Assembly: GCA_023231475.1 (NCBI GenBank)
Contig: JALJEE010000027.1
Coordinates: 49,035-113,034 of the forward strand
DNA from: Seison nebaliae
Lineage: Eukaryota; Rotifera; Pararotatoria; Seisonacea; Seisonidae
Direction of reading: 5' to 3'
DNA length: 64,000 nt
How positions within the stretch are numbered: position 1 is the first letter of the stretch; each line of letters begins with the position of its first letter. Of this stretch, positions 37,399 to 50,488 are shown piece after piece. The position numbers were made by a program, and so were the translations under genes. Under the pieces are notes generated by a model. It worked only from the letters and a program-made list of their open reading frames with translations, had not been told where the DNA came from and made no database searches.

Positions 37399-40300
37399 GA
37401 TTTTTGATGGTATTTTTATTTGATTAATTTCTCTTATTCTCTAATTTAATATATGGGAAATGAATAAGATCAATCGAATTCCCAGTGACAATTCGATAAT
37501 TTTTTCTTCCGCAATTTTCCTTCAAATAGAAAACACAAGAAAATAATGGTCTGAGAGATGACTGAATGAAACAAAAGTATATTAATTTCCCCTTAAATAA
37601 AAGAATACGAAAATTTCCTTATACTTTACTTCATGTACATTCATGTCTACCATACCATTTCCCTCAGGTACGTTAACATCTGTATAATGGTAAGCTAAAA
37701 TTGAATATTTATTTCTAACAAATCAATATTAATGAAAAGATTTGTTTATTAGGACAATTTTCTTTTTTACAATTCAAGCTTATCATAAATTTTTCTACTA
37801 ATATTCTCTCATTTATTTTCCTTTTTGTTTCAAATAAGAAGAATTCTAATTAATAATAAATATAACAATTGTCATTCCTCTTCTATTCATTTCACACTAT
37901 TTATTTAATAGATTATTATTATTTTTATTATGCCACATTATTATTATTATCACTTCCTTCTCTCTCTCTCTCTCCCTCTCTCTCTCTCTATTTCTCTTAT
38001 TCATTAACAGAGTATGTGTACATAGACATTAAATCGATCTCACATCTATTTGTGGTTAGAAGTTTCATCACTCAATTTACTTCTCTATCATTCCATCGTT
38101 CAATAACGCATCAATTAAAATGCCTTTACAATTATTAATTATCTCACATTAAATATCTTCCAATTTTCGTGTCTGTCAAAATTAGTAGACATAACAAATT
38201 AATCAGATTCCAAATTGTAGAACATACAAATCATATGAATTAGTATAAACCTTGAATAATCATCAATATCAAAAATAATATCCATGACGGAAATTTACAT
38301 ATGAACTTGAAAATATTTTAAAATTTTTTTCATTCAAAACTTCGTAGTAACTTCAGAAAAATAGAAAAGAAAAAAAAAATAATGAATGAACTTAACTAAT
38401 GATGTCAATCGTTCTTCATTTATTTAACATATTCTCTATCATCCACCATTCATAATGTCAGCACATTTTTTTAAGTTTGATTGACACAATTCTAATTCTT
38501 CTTTTTATAACGAACTGTTGTGTTGGAAGATAAACAAAAAGAATGTCTTTCTTATTGAAGTCTTCGATTATTAATAAGGAAATTCGATAACTATAAATGA
38601 TACATTGTGTCTCCAAAGGAAATTTCTTACAAATCGAATTGTCTATCAACAGAAAATATTCGATGAATTATAAAGATTCCAATGACTATGTGAAAAAGAG
38701 GAATTCTTATTTAAGAATAATGTAGTGGAGTCGAATTTCATTAAGAATGTGAAAATTTTATGATTTGTAAAAACGAAAGAAAACAAACAGGAAAATATAT
38801 TATGGATCCATATCGTTTTCTGAAGAAGAAAAAGAATAATAATTTGAGAATTATCGTAATTCGATTTATCGATTGTTATTAAATTAAGAGAGAGAAGCAA
38901 CACTTCATAACTTTCACTCGTTAGTTGACTGAAGAAAAAGAACGAAACTGAAATTATATGCAAATGAAGAAATTGCACCGGATTCTCTCTTACTTTTTTC
39001 TTCGGAAGAAAACTTAATGTCATGTTATGGCAATGTTTAAAACCACTTCAAACTCGTTCATTATCAATAGCAATTATATAACTTCCGTTATAAATCGAGT
39101 AGACTGAATTTTGCTAACTGACATGAATCAGTGAAAACTGTAAAGTACCAATTTATTTAATCACATTGGAAACGTCGGAGAATTAAAGGAGACTTGTTGG
39201 AGGGAATGGAAGTTGAAAAGAAATGGAGGAGGAGAACGGAAGAAAGATTTAATGGATGGAAAAGTGTAACATATCCAAAGGGAAAGGTGAGAATTGAATA
39301 ATACTTCAATATTTTTGGAAAATCGATATGAGGAAGTTGAAACTGAATGAGGGATAATCGAAATGAGATGCAATCTCTTCTAATGGAATAATATCTTCAG
39401 ATTATCATATTCTAATTTCATTATTTAACGGATTTCTCTTGAGTTATGTTATCAACAGAAAATGATTGTGTGATGGATAAGAAAAATGGATAAGAGAGAA
39501 ACTTATGATATTGTCACGAAGGAAACGGTTTTGGAATTTTTGAGAATTTTCGTCTTTGATTAATGAAATTGTGTTTTGAAGATTTTCGTAACATTTGTTA
39601 GTGGGATGATTTCTAGCAATCCTTCATAAAGATGAACAATAATGGCGGGAATGATGGAATTGGTGGATGATGATAGGAGCGGAAAATTTAAATTTGATGA
39701 TCTAATACTGAATGATATACATTGAATGTATAATTCCATTAAATGTTCGTGTTCGAAAGTTTTTTCCAAACGAAACTGATTTTCATTATTAGTAGTTGGG
39801 TTGAGAATTAGTAAACTCGTTAACTTAAGCACGCTATCCCTCCAACTTAAATGGGAAATGAAGATAAAGTTCGCATTGCTCCAACTCTCATTCCTGATAA
39901 TAGTTTTCTTTTAAGAATTAAGTGGAAATTAAGTAGAAATTAAGTATATCATTTAACTTCCCATAATAAATCACATTGAAAATGTTAACTAACATGGACA
40001 TAGGAATCAAATGTGAAAGGAAATGTTTGTTTGTTGCAGATGAAATTTCACTTTGGAAACGAAATGAAAAATTCATTAAAAGTTTTGTATTTTTTGTTTC
40101 ATAAAAATTTTCATAAAATCAGTTTGATTAAATGGGAAAAGTATGAATAATTATCTATGATAATTTGTTGTTCAAGAGAAATAGATCGTAGAGAAGTCTT
40201 CCTCAATCGTTTCATTGATGTTGCACCTGGAACTCATTCGATGAAGCTGCTAATGAGAGAATGCCAATTGAATGCTTTAACATACACATTTAAGTTTTGG

Positions 40301-41458
40301 AAGATAAATAAATAGGAAATTTAATCTGAAAACTATATCGATATTTCTTCCACTTCTCCTCTCCTCCTCACCATCACTCGCTCCTCCAACTTACTTTTTT
40401 CGGTCTTATTTGAAATAACGGTAACTTATCCTTCCATATTTGTTGTTAGGAAGGAGGAATTATTCGTCTGGACAATTTGAACGTGACGACCATAAGAAGA
40501 GAATGAAGATAAACATTTTCTGAAATTAAAGGAAATATTAGGTTTTCTTCCGTTCTTCAAACATCTCAAATTGCCTAAAAGAATTTCTCATCAACTTATT
40601 TTGGCAGTTGATACAAATCGCCTGATGTTACTCCCATCTGATAACATGTGAAGATAATTTTTGAGGCAAATTAAACTGTCTGGGTAATGACGACGTATTT
40701 GTGTGGACGAAGGAGATAATAAGTGATGAAATGAATTTTGAATTGATTTAACTGTTGTCGATCTTTCCAATCGGTTAATGAATCGGATTATCAGAATTAT
40801 AAAATGATTCTGATCGTTACCAAATATTCATCCTTGAAGAATTCCAATATTATCCTCTGGCTCTTTTTTGTCATTTGTGTTGGCGATGTAGAGAATTATG
40901 ATTAATTTAACGATGTTCGCTGCAAATTAACATGAAAAAAAGAATGTCGAATGAATCTTACGAAATATGATTGTTCATATTCCAATGAGGAGAATGTTGG
41001 AATGTTATTGATTATATAAATTTATTCAACTGATCACATTTATCGCGTGATGGTATATCTTGAGAGAAAATAATGTTGGAAGAAAATAATCATTTTTTCC
41101 ATCATAATTTTTCCTATGTTATCACATGGAAAGTTCTTGTGTAATGCTGTTCTTTTCTAGGGACAACCTTCTCATCCCACTGGAAATTGTGGTGGAAGTT
41201 TCGATTAATATTAGGAAACAATAATATCTGATATTTTAGTTGTCATTTATATGTTGTTATTGAAATATTCTGATTGTTCAAATAGATGGCGAGTGCACAC
41301 ATATATGACACCAAAAGGAGGATGATATTGTTCCATAGTTACAAATTCTTTCTGAAGTAAATCTACACATACATATCAGCATTCATCTTCCATCAGATTG
41401 ATTCGAAGAGCATGATATGTGTAGTGTTGTGGAAGTGTAATATATTGTGATAACATCG

Positions 41459-41491
<33 letters not shown>

Positions 41492-42899
41492 ACATAGTTA
41501 CAATGATATTATTCTCAATCAGTTATTAAGAGAAGAATGGAATATAAGGAACGAAAGGAAAAAGAACATGTAGTTTTCGAAGTATTATTAATCGTTTGCA
41601 TCGCTCGTTACACTTTGCATCATTTACATACGCATCTCTCTTTTTTCTTCATTGTCGTTCAATGAATCGATTCCGTAAAGAGTTTTTCACATGTCTTTCT
41701 ATTATTCTTCCATCGACATCTCCATTACGTATGGCAACTCTCAACTTCGACAGAGCATAGTCCCTAACCATAATAATACCACTAACAATACTTACGACAT
41801 CAATCGGTTAGGTGGAGAATGTCATACCACCTCCAATTAATTGCAATATTTTCTGCATTGGAGAGTCGTCTATGACGATTTCGGAATTTCGAAATTTCCT
41901 CCATTTCAGCTTTATCATCTTCCTGAGTTAGAATTTGAAGGTTTCATCTCATCCATTTCATCGGGGAATCGACGCTTTGTCTAGTTTGGCAGGTGAAAAA
42001 GTTCATTTTTACTTTTTTCATTTTACTCATTTTTCCCCGATAACAACATAAAAGATGTAAATTAAATTTATCTTCAATGATTAATAATGAAATGAGGAGA
42101 ATTGGATAAAGTACTTGATTGGGCGAAAGATGGCGCATAGTTCGATAAGGGAATAGTTTATCGAGTGCAATAGTATTTTATGCAAATTTAATTGCTTATC
42201 TTTATTATTAGATAGATTCATCTATCGGAGTGAGTGAAAGTTTCAATCAAAGTAATTCTTTGTTGATTGAAAGAAATATGAATTATTGTAAATAATTCGA
42301 AATATTGATCGTTTTCATTGTTGTTATGAATTTGGGGGAAAGGAATTTAATAAAAGCAATTCATCTGTTCAATCGATAAACGATTGTCGGATGGATGATT
42401 AATTGAAAAGAATATATTATTCCAACATGTTGTCATTCGTCCAATAATTATAAGTTAATCGTAAGTGAAATAGAAATAAAATTATTATGGTTGTTGTTGT
42501 TGTTGATGGTGATGAATGATTAACAGGAATATTGATGATGATGATAATAATAATATGATAAGATGAACAGCAATAATAAAATAATATCAATAAAATAATT
42601 TGAAAAAAATAAGTAAATAATCGGGTGTCGTTGTGACATCGCTTCTACGTATCTAAAGCGGTTACACTCAGCTTGCTATTATTATGATTAATGATAGATC
42701 AATCATTGTTATCACGTCTTTGTCTCTATCAAACTAATTATTATTCCTTGTATAAGATGTTCTGGAATATTGGGAAAATCATTTCGTCGAGGTATTGACG
42801 AGAAGAAAGGAAGAGAAATGAATCATCCATATAAGAATTTGAAAAGAAAATACAAATACAATATTTCCTACCTAAATTTAGAATGTTAAATAGTCGAGC
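37399..42899. other. 5.5-kb gene-free interval between beta-catenin and TMEM26
   Basis: The two flanking genes are transcribed outward, so both 5' regulatory regions lie here. I see no protein-like frame. Simple repeats: (CT)n at about 37961-37997 and (ATC)10 at about 41461-41490. It is the longest gene-free stretch in the window and is a candidate enhancer field for beta-catenin. Confidence 0.5.
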
Positions 42900-45260
42900 A
42901 TGATTCTATTGAAAGTACCCAAAGCTGTCATTGCACGTTTCATATTCTCATGCCATGCTGTTCTCGCGATAGGTCGAGTGGCTCGTGTCAAAGATTCGCT
43001 CCAATACTGGGCACTCGCCACACCACTCATCGGCCTCCCATTGGAACTCCTCACCACCCTCGCCCGCAACGACGGCAACGAATGGAAATGGTTCTCACCC
43101 AGTGTCTTCTTTTATCTCGCCTCAGTCATACCATCAGTATGGTTTCTCGAATTCGAGCAGTTAGTTAAACGAATTAAAACCGAACAATTACGTCAACAAC
43201 AAGAGAAGTTTATGGAGCAAACGAAACGAATTAATTCGGGCGATATCGCTCTCAAAGTGAATGAACATACGAAAACTTTGAAAAATATCATTTTTCAAAA
43301 TACCCACATTAATTCCATCAATAATGACACGACGAATTCATTTTTGGAGACGGCACATTTATTTGCTGACGATTATCTCCGATCGTTCGAGTCATGTAAC
43401 GGAACAAATCTTCGATATACTCGAGAAGTGCTCACTTATCGTGGAATCGGTTTACGTCATGAATATACCACCACAATGTTTCCATATCGTGACGACGTGT
43501 TAGCCACACCAACTCGACACGATATGAATAGTTTGACGAACGAGAAAGGAATTACAAAGAATCTTTTAAATGTGGTGACGGGAATGGTTCCCACGAACTT
43601 ATTTAACGAAGTTAGTGATCAGAAATGGTTATGGTTAATTGAACAATCGTTGTTATTGATTCTAATTATCGGTCGATGGTTATTACCCAAAGGAGAAATT
43701 ACAAGAGATCAATTATCTCAATTGTTGTTAGTTTATATTGGAATGGCAGCGGATATTATCGAACTTTTCGAAGCATTTAAAGAAGGAGCTGTTCAAAATA
43801 ACGTCCGTTTAGTTGCTGTCGTCTTAGCACTTTGGACCGTTTCGTTAATGCAATTTACTTTGGTTATAACTGCAACAAAAAAATCAGATGGTGATGATGA
43901 TTCGGATGACGAGGAATTTGATGCTTTACATACGTTCGATTTCGATGAGAAGAAGAATAATATAAAATTCGATTTGGAATCATTACAAATGAAGAAATAT
44001 CATGCGAAAGAGAATGAAGTTTTTTATTCTCCCGATTTGTACAATGGGGAAAATTCGACGCAAAATAATGATTCGAAGAATTTTGATGAGAAGTTCGTTC
44101 ATGTCGAAAAACGGTTGGAGGAATTTAAGAAAAATGAACGAGAGAAAAGACAAAGAAATCCATGTGCTCGGTGTTGTGAAACCGAAATTTGGTCGCTATG
44201 TACTGGAATTGTGATGCAAGATGGTCCATTTCTAGGACTTCGTTTATCCCTCATTTTATATTATAAAGTGGTGAGTGATATGAATATTTTCTTCACAATA
44301 AAAAATTCTTTAGTTATTATTTTACAATTGTATCGATTAATTGTGTTGACGTTGGATCATCGGAAGCAGCAGAAAGATGTGCAACAATTGAAGCGGAATA
44401 AGAGAAAGAAGAAATATGAAGCGATTGATAAATTGGCGTCGAGTATTTATAATTATCAAAAAAATGTTTCCACTTTAACTCCATCAGATAAACGAGATAA
44501 TTCTAATTCTCCGTTGAAAGAGAATAAAAATATTCTTCATCAATCGAAAACGAGTGGAAATATTCATGAAATTCAGCACGACCATTTAAACACTTCACCA
44601 TCTTCGCCCGCTCTCATCACTTCCACATCCTCTCTAGATCAGAAAACACGACAAACAGATGGAAGTGTCTGGAATAGTCGAACAGATAACGAGAATCTAC
44701 AACGTGTCAAATATGAAGAGACGAAAATGATTCCAAGACGAATGGATGCGAAAGAACGTCGGAAGAAATTCTCCCAATCTCATCTCCAAATTGATGTGTC
44801 GCAATTGGGAGGGAAAGATAACGAGAATGAGACGACAAAAGATCAGAGTGATGAGAATGAGCAATTATTAAAGAAGCGTAAGAAACACAAAGAGAAGAAA
44901 TCCAATAAAAAGTTAGAAGAGAATTTGGGAGATAATGAAAAGAAATCGGGAAGAAGAAAACGAAATCGAAAAAACAAAAATCATTCGAATGACGTTAATC
45001 AAACGAATCATGATAATGGAATAATGAGGAAACGAAAGAAGAAATATTTATCAAACAACAACAGTGATAAGAAGCAAAATCAGGAGATGGAGGAGGATGA
45101 AGATGATTATGAAGAATTTATCAGTTTGAAAAAGTCGAGTGATCGATCGAAGAACAATTCGTTTTCATTCCACTCCTCACACGAACAGGAAAATATCAAT
45201 GAAACGGTGGAGAAGGATCGATTAACGAATTTTATGAGATTAATTCACGAAAGAGTCTGA
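42900..45260 (+). CDS. TMEM26-family multi-pass membrane protein with long basic tail
   Basis: Intronless, 786 aa. The first ~400 residues match the TMEM26 family: a hydrophobic N-terminus (IARFIFSCHAVLAIGRV), WKWFSPSVFFYLASVIPSVW near residue 61, and the hallmark ITRDQLSQLLLVYIGMAADI near residue 273, followed by two or three more membrane segments. Human TMEM26 is 368 aa with poorly known function. About 380 extra residues follow here: an acidic stretch, one more hydrophobic region around residues 430-490, then a highly Lys-rich low-complexity tail. The extension is in frame with no stop, and its codon use looks like the rest. The stop is only 18 bp from the stop of MRPL23 on the other strand. 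Confidence 0.85.
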   Translation: MILLKVPKAVIARFIFSCHAVLAIGRVARVKDSLQYWALATPLIGLPLELLTTLARNDGNEWKWFSPSVFFYLASVIPSVWFLEFEQLVKRIKTEQLRQQQEKFMEQTKRINSGDIALKVNEHTKTLKNIIFQNTHINSINNDTTNSFLETAHLFADDYLRSFESCNGTNLRYTREVLTYRGIGLRHEYTTTMFPYRDDVLATPTRHDMNSLTNEKGITKNLLNVVTGMVPTNLFNEVSDQKWLWLIEQSLLLILIIGRWLLPKGEITRDQLSQLLLVYIGMAADIIELFEAFKEGAVQNNVRLVAVVLALWTVSLMQFTLVITATKKSDGDDDSDDEEFDALHTFDFDEKKNNIKFDLESLQMKKYHAKENEVFYSPDLYNGENSTQNNDSKNFDEKFVHVEKRLEEFKKNEREKRQRNPCARCCETEIWSLCTGIVMQDGPFLGLRLSLILYYKVVSDMNIFFTIKNSLVIILQLYRLIVLTLDHRKQQKDVQQLKRNKRKKKYEAIDKLASSIYNYQKNVSTLTPSDKRDNSNSPLKENKNILHQSKTSGNIHEIQHDHLNTSPSSPALITSTSSLDQKTRQTDGSVWNSRTDNENLQRVKYEETKMIPRRMDAKERRKKFSQSHLQIDVSQLGGKDNENETTKDQSDENEQLLKKRKKHKEKKSNKKLEENLGDNEKKSGRRKRNRKNKNHSNDVNQTNHDNGIMRKRKKKYLSNNNSDKKQNQEMEEDEDDYEEFISLKKSSDRSKNNSFSFHSSHEQENINETVEKDRLTNFMRLIHERV

Positions 45261-45278
45261 AAAACTATATGAAAATAT

Positions 45279-45909
45279 TTAATTATTGAACCATGATGGT
45301 ATCAAATTAGATTTAGGTAATTCATTTTTATCTAATTCTTTCCGCATCTCTTTCATTTCATCTTCCGCCTTTTCCGATGGTCGTCCGTTTTTTTCGAAAA
45401 TATCAGGAAATTCAAAAGTTTCATTTCTCTATTTTCACAACGAACAGAAATTGAAGAAAAAAGATGATAATGAGTAGAAGGATAATGGAATTTAATCTGA
45501 TAACCAATTGAACATATGCATATTTCCTTGGTGCATCTGGGGGTAGGATCGTCTTCCTCACTGGATGCTTATTTTCTTTTCCTTCCACTATTTGTGTATT
45601 TACATCGAGTACATCGATATCGTAAACTTTCTCTAAATATTGCTTCACATCTAACTTCGACATTCTATTTATGAAATAAAATCACTTATCAATCCATCAC
45701 ATCAATCATCAATAGAACGTTAACTGTAAATGAACTTCGAATTTCGCTACATCGTCTGGTAGTTTCTGATTAGTATATTCCGGATTCATCGGTCTCATCC
45801 AGAACATTGGAAAGAATAATCTACGTTTCGGATCTCCCACATTCCATATTGGCATCGGTTTTATTTTTTTCTGATAAAGAAATTTTAAGGAACTCGGCAA
45901 ATTCCTCAT
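45279..45909 (-). CDS. MRPL23: Mitochondrial ribosomal protein L23 (uL23m)
   Basis: Large-subunit mitoribosomal protein near the peptide exit tunnel. Three exons (45909-45725, 45664-45505, 45428-45279) join in frame, giving 164 aa (human 153). The blocks follow the family: PIWNVGDPKRRLFFPMFWMRP, then EVHLQ|MSKLDVKQYLEKVYD across the first intron, then APRKYAYVQL|RNETFEFPDIF across the second, and a C-terminus of IPSWFNN matching the family's VPSWF ending. The first true ATG is 45909; the frame is open a little further upstream but with no ATG. An acceptor-like AAATTTTAG lies about 20 nt before the ATG. It lies about 200 bp downstream of MED4 on the same strand. Confidence 0.9.
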
Positions 45910-46111
45910 CTTCCCCACAAATCTTAAAATCTAAAATTTCCCCAACAAATAATTTTTAAATCTAAAATTATTTTAAAAAAAATCTAAAATGATTTTTTAA
46001 AAAAATTTTTTAATTCCAAAAATTTTTTTTGGAAACTTTATAATAAAATAAATTCAATAAATTTCATTGACCAAATAAGAAATTTTAAGTTGAGAGTATA
46101 TGAGAGATTGT

Positions 46112-47038
46112 TTAGTCGTCATCGAATAAATCGAAATCGATATCATCATTTTCATTCAATGGATCGTCTAATTTATTAGTTTCATTTGAATTCTGTTTTG
46201 TTGATGATAATTCGGATTTCCTTAATTTATCTTTCTCATGCAACATTAAGAGTGATGTTGTTGGTAAATGTAAATGAGAAGATGATGAATAATTTGTATT
46301 TGATGCATTCTGATTTTGTGTAAAAGTTAATTGTTTGACGAGTGTCTCATCGACGATATTCGCTTCAGACAATAATTTCAGTTCAAGCATTTCCATTTGT
46401 TTTTCGAAATTTTCATCATTTTCCTCAATTTTCGTTTCGGCGAGTAAAGAGGATTGTTTAAATAAATTACCATCTCGTATAACGAGATCTAATGGGAATG
46501 GACGACGTTGATCACCACCACCCCAGGAATGTGGGGCATAAATTCCATAACTGAGTGCCATCGTTTTTGAGTATCTTAACAGATCTCGAATATTGAACGT
46601 TTTCCTCATATTCACTTTCTCCAAATGTTTGCTAGTATGATAAATTCCTTCCTTCATATTCGATGTCATTTGGAAGAGTTTCTTTTGAATTTTCTTCTTC
46701 TCTTCAATCGTTTGGAGATATCTTTCCATTTGAATTTTGGTTCGTTCAAATTGCTTTGATACCACATTATGACCATATTCTAATTGAATAGATAATTTAT
46801 GATAAACATTAGATATTTCTGATATCAATACTTTCAAATCATTCAATTTCTTCTTACTCATCTCAATTTGGATGTCTCCCATCTCATCATATAACATGTC
46901 ATTGTCGGGAGTAGAGAAGACATTCAATCCAGGGAAATTCGTCTTACAATTACACAATAATTCATTTATTAACAATTCTAAATGATATCCATGGACGAAA
47001 ATTCTGACTTTGGTAGAAACAAATTCATCTTCATCCAT
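46112..47038 (-). CDS. MED4: Mediator complex subunit 4
   Basis: Middle-module subunit of the RNA polymerase II Mediator. Intronless, 308 aa. Residues 50-150 form the coiled coil that pairs with MED9/MED21 in the family. The diagnostic MED4 block is RYSKTMALSYGIYAPHSWGG followed by GDQRRPFPLDLVIRDGNL (residues ~157-195), equivalent to the human segment with AP-x-W and DxRRPYPTDLEMR. The tail is Asn/Ser-rich and ends with a run of acidic residues. The sequence is divergent outside the core block, which is usual for Mediator subunits. Confidence 0.85.
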   Translation of the reverse strand: MDEDEFVSTKVRIFVHGYHLELLINELLCNCKTNFPGLNVFSTPDNDMLYDEMGDIQIEMSKKKLNDLKVLISEISNVYHKLSIQLEYGHNVVSKQFERTKIQMERYLQTIEEKKKIQKKLFQMTSNMKEGIYHTSKHLEKVNMRKTFNIRDLLRYSKTMALSYGIYAPHSWGGGDQRRPFPLDLVIRDGNLFKQSSLLAETKIEENDENFEKQMEMLELKLLSEANIVDETLVKQLTFTQNQNASNTNYSSSSHLHLPTTSLLMLHEKDKLRKSELSSTKQNSNETNKLDDPLNENDDIDFDLFDDD

Positions 47039-48450
47039 CTGATTTCTCTCATGAAATATTTTATTTCATCAAGCTGAACTTTCAATTATTCTTCTAATTC
47101 AAATTCATTCCAAACTAATTCAACAATTTTTAAATTATCAGAAGTTCCCAATTTATAAGGTTCATTTATAGTATTTTTAATTTGGAAGAGAAAATTTGGA
47201 ATTCGCTTCTCAACCACATCATTTTTTAGAAGATATTTATTATTGGAAGTTTTCTAAAAATTTTCAAGTATTTTTCTTTGACAAACAATTTTGAAAATTT
47301 TTATGGCATTAAAATCACCTTCCGTAAAGTTCTCTCCTAAAAATCGAACGAGGAACAATTGAAATTCTTATGAAATTTTTCTAGTAAATTACGAATTTTT
47401 TATATGTTCTTATAATTACGAATTGGAAGACTTCTTAAACAAAATTTTAATTTATTCGTATTAAAATGGATCGATGAGAAATGTAGAATAATTAGAGAAA
47501 CGATAAATGAAATGAGAAATTGATGTTAAAAAAGATTCTATTGCAACAATGATTGGAACAATTATTAGTTTAATGATTAGAAGTACGATGGCGCCATCCA
47601 CATGAAATGGAACGATAAAATAAAGGAAGAAATTAATCGAATATGATATTTCATTTTAACATATTATGGTAATTATAATTATGGTATTGATTAATAGTCA
47701 TCGTGTGTAGTTATATGAAGATAGTTTTGATAAATAGGAGACCATAAATATACGAAGTAACAAGATATAAATGATTATTCGTTCAACAGTTGTCAATTTT
47801 CCGAATCATTTCATATAACTAATAATTTTTCTTAAGTAAAACGGTAAATGTATTTAAGATGATATGAGTCTTGTATGATAAGAATAAGATGATTTATACG
47901 TAATCAACAAATAAATATTATGTAGAAGAGACATCATGATCAGACGATATATCAGATATATCGAACGATTTTTAAATTGGTCTCTATGTGTAATATGTAT
48001 GTATGTGAAAGTGTATGTGAAGGTATATGTGAAGTTTAAGGATTTAATGCTAAATGTTTGAAAGACGCATGTTTTCAATTATCGAATGAGTGCGAGTGAG
48101 AATTGTTGGGAATTGTTTAGGTTCAATGCACTTTATAAGATTCAAACTTGGAAGCCAAATTGATCATTCAATTCTCCAATTATTTTTCTACTTTCATTTT
48201 ATTCTCTACAAATATTGCGTAAAAATTTATGTGTATATGTTTGTAGTATAAGAATAATAAGGGTGTAGTTAAGAGAATGATAGAGATTGGATGAAAATTC
48301 TTTTTTTTTAATGTCATTTTTTTTCGTTGAATGAATATTTCAAATATCATTCAAACAATTATTATTCTGACATATAATATCAATTATAATTCAAATAATT
48401 ATTATAGAATATCATTCCAAATAGATTTTTTTTATTAGGAAAAATTAGAA
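47039..48450. other. Divergent promoter interval between MED4 and the first SAM synthetase
   Basis: 1.4 kb of A/T-rich DNA with no supported gene. A strong acceptor-like TTTTTTTTATTAG lies at about 48426-48438, 12 nt before the ATG of the SAM synthetase. It implies a 5'-UTR intron or a trans-splice site. Confidence 0.5.
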
Positions 48451-49659
48451 ATGACAAAATCAAACCATTTGATTCATCACGAAATCACTTCGCTGAAAGA
48501 ATTATCAGCTGATGGTGATTCTTTTCTGTTCACATCAGAGAGTGTTGGAGAAGGACATGCTGACAAAGTTTGCGATCAAGTCAGTGACGCCATTTTAGAC
48601 GCTCATCTTACTCAAGATCCGAATGCGAAAGTGGCATGTGAATGTGTTTCCAAAACGGGAATGATTATGGTTTTTGGAGAAATCTCATCGAAAGCAATTG
48701 TAAATTATCAGAAGATCGTACGAGATGTGGTGAAGAAAATCGGATACGATGATTGTAAAAAAGGTTTCGATTATAAGACATGTAACGTCTTACAAGCGAT
48801 CGAAGAACAGGCGTCGGAAATAGCGGAAGCCGTTCATTTGAATAAAGAGGAAGAAGATTTAGGTGCTGGAGATCAAGGAATTATGTTCGGTTATGCTACA
48901 GATGAAACGGATGAATGTATGCCATTAACATTGATTTTAGCTCATCGTTTAAATAAACAATTAGCCGATTGTCGACGAAATGGAACTTTGCCATGGGCTC
49001 GACCCGATTCCAAAACTCAAGTAACCATCGATTACCGTTTTGATGGTGGGGCGTGTGTCCCACAACGTATTCATACCATCGTCATATCATCACAACATTC
49101 AGCAGAAGTGACTTTGGAGCAAGTACGAATCGGTTTGATGGAACATGTCATCAAACCAATCATTCCTCCACATCTACTCACTGAAGATACCATTTACCAT
49201 TTGAACGCCTCGGGAACTTTCGTAGTTGGAGGACCGATGGGTGATGCCGGTTTAACAGGACGAAAAATTATCGTCGATAGTTACGGTGGTTGGGGTGCTC
49301 ATGGTGGCGGTGCATTTTCAGGAAAAGATTATTCCAAAGTTGACAGATCTGGAGCTTATGCTGCTCGTTGGGTAGCGAAGTCGTTGGTGAAAGCCGGTTT
49401 GTGTCGTCGTGTACTTGTACAAATTTCTTATGCCATCGGTATCAGTGAACCATTATCTATTACCGTTTTCTCATACGGAACGTCGGAAAAAACGGAAGCG
49501 GAATTATTAGATATTGTCATCAATAATTTCGATTTGAGACCTGGAAAAATTGTTCAGGAATTAAAATTGAAGAAACCGATCTATCAAGACACAGCATGTT
49601 ATGGTCATTTTGGGCGCGAAGAATTTACTTGGGAACAACCGAAACCGTTGAAATTTTGA
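48451..49659 (+). CDS. S-adenosylmethionine synthetase, copy A
   Basis: Makes S-adenosylmethionine from methionine and ATP in the cytosol. Intronless, 402 aa (human MAT2A 395). Family motifs: [46 protein letters not shown], the P-loop-like [16 protein letters not shown], and C-terminal [19 protein letters not shown]. It differs at normally invariant positions: the N-terminal active-site motif GHPDK reads GHADK, and [11 protein letters not shown] reads [11 protein letters not shown]. It has about 14 more N-terminal residues than copy B. It is a tandem duplicate of the next gene, 0.8 kb away. Confidence 0.96.
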   Translation: MTKSNHLIHHEITSLKELSADGDSFLFTSESVGEGHADKVCDQVSDAILDAHLTQDPNAKVACECVSKTGMIMVFGEISSKAIVNYQKIVRDVVKKIGYDDCKKGFDYKTCNVLQAIEEQASEIAEAVHLNKEEEDLGAGDQGIMFGYATDETDECMPLTLILAHRLNKQLADCRRNGTLPWARPDSKTQVTIDYRFDGGACVPQRIHTIVISSQHSAEVTLEQVRIGLMEHVIKPIIPPHLLTEDTIYHLNASGTFVVGGPMGDAGLTGRKIIVDSYGGWGAHGGGAFSGKDYSKVDRSGAYAARWVAKSLVKAGLCRRVLVQISYAIGISEPLSITVFSYGTSEKTEAELLDIVINNFDLRPGKIVQELKLKKPIYQDTACYGHFGREEFTWEQPKPLKF

Positions 49660-50488
49660 ATTAGACCATCACAAATAGATAAAAAAGGAAATTAATGACG
49701 CTAACATTTTTGTCGATCTCTCGGTCGAACATTATTGGTTCGGCTGCCCAAAATTCATTTTTCATTCACTCATCCACTTCCTACTTTCCTTTTTCATACT
49801 TATTGCCTCTTACTAAGGATTTATAGAAATGGCTTAAGTTCAGTTTTCCTATTCGTTTTCGTGTATAAATCAAGTTTGGGTGCTGAATATACGATGATCG
49901 GATTTCTTTAGACTTTTTTTTTCACAAATTTTAATTTGAATATTTTTCTATCTTAATTCTCTCTCTCTCTCTCTCTCTTCTCAATTCAATATTTACGTTA
50001 TGGAATATAACATCCGTTGAGATGGATATGAGTGAAGATGGAAAAAATTTCAAATTTGAAATTAATGATCTTTTTTAATATTTTATTAACGATCCATCGT
50101 ATATTCTTCGAATTTTCGACTTTGCATTAATTTCCTATTACAGCTTTTTTTCATGTCTATTTCTACTCTTTCCATTAAATAAAAATTTGATTATAGACCC
50201 AAGAAATGAAATGTTTATCTAAAACTTTTTGAAAAATGAGAAATCTTTAAAAATTGACATTTTTTGGTGACGTTGGTCAAATGAGGTTGAGTGAGTGTCT
50301 AATTGACGACTGGAAAAGTTCTTGTGAACTTTGTCCATCGTACCATCACGATCACGAATCGTTACATGTCCATCGAATGAATCGCGTTGTAGATTTGAAG
50401 GATTGTTGTATTAAACTGACATAATTTCGAAAGTTCCTCATAAATATTTGAAGAGTTGTTATACATAAATTATCTTTCATAATTGACA
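49660..50488. other. Gap between tandem SAM synthetases
   Basis: About 830 bp carrying the 3' UTR of copy A and the promoter of copy B. A CT microsatellite lies at about 49961-49980. No gene or third fragment of the duplicated unit is visible. Confidence 0.5.
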
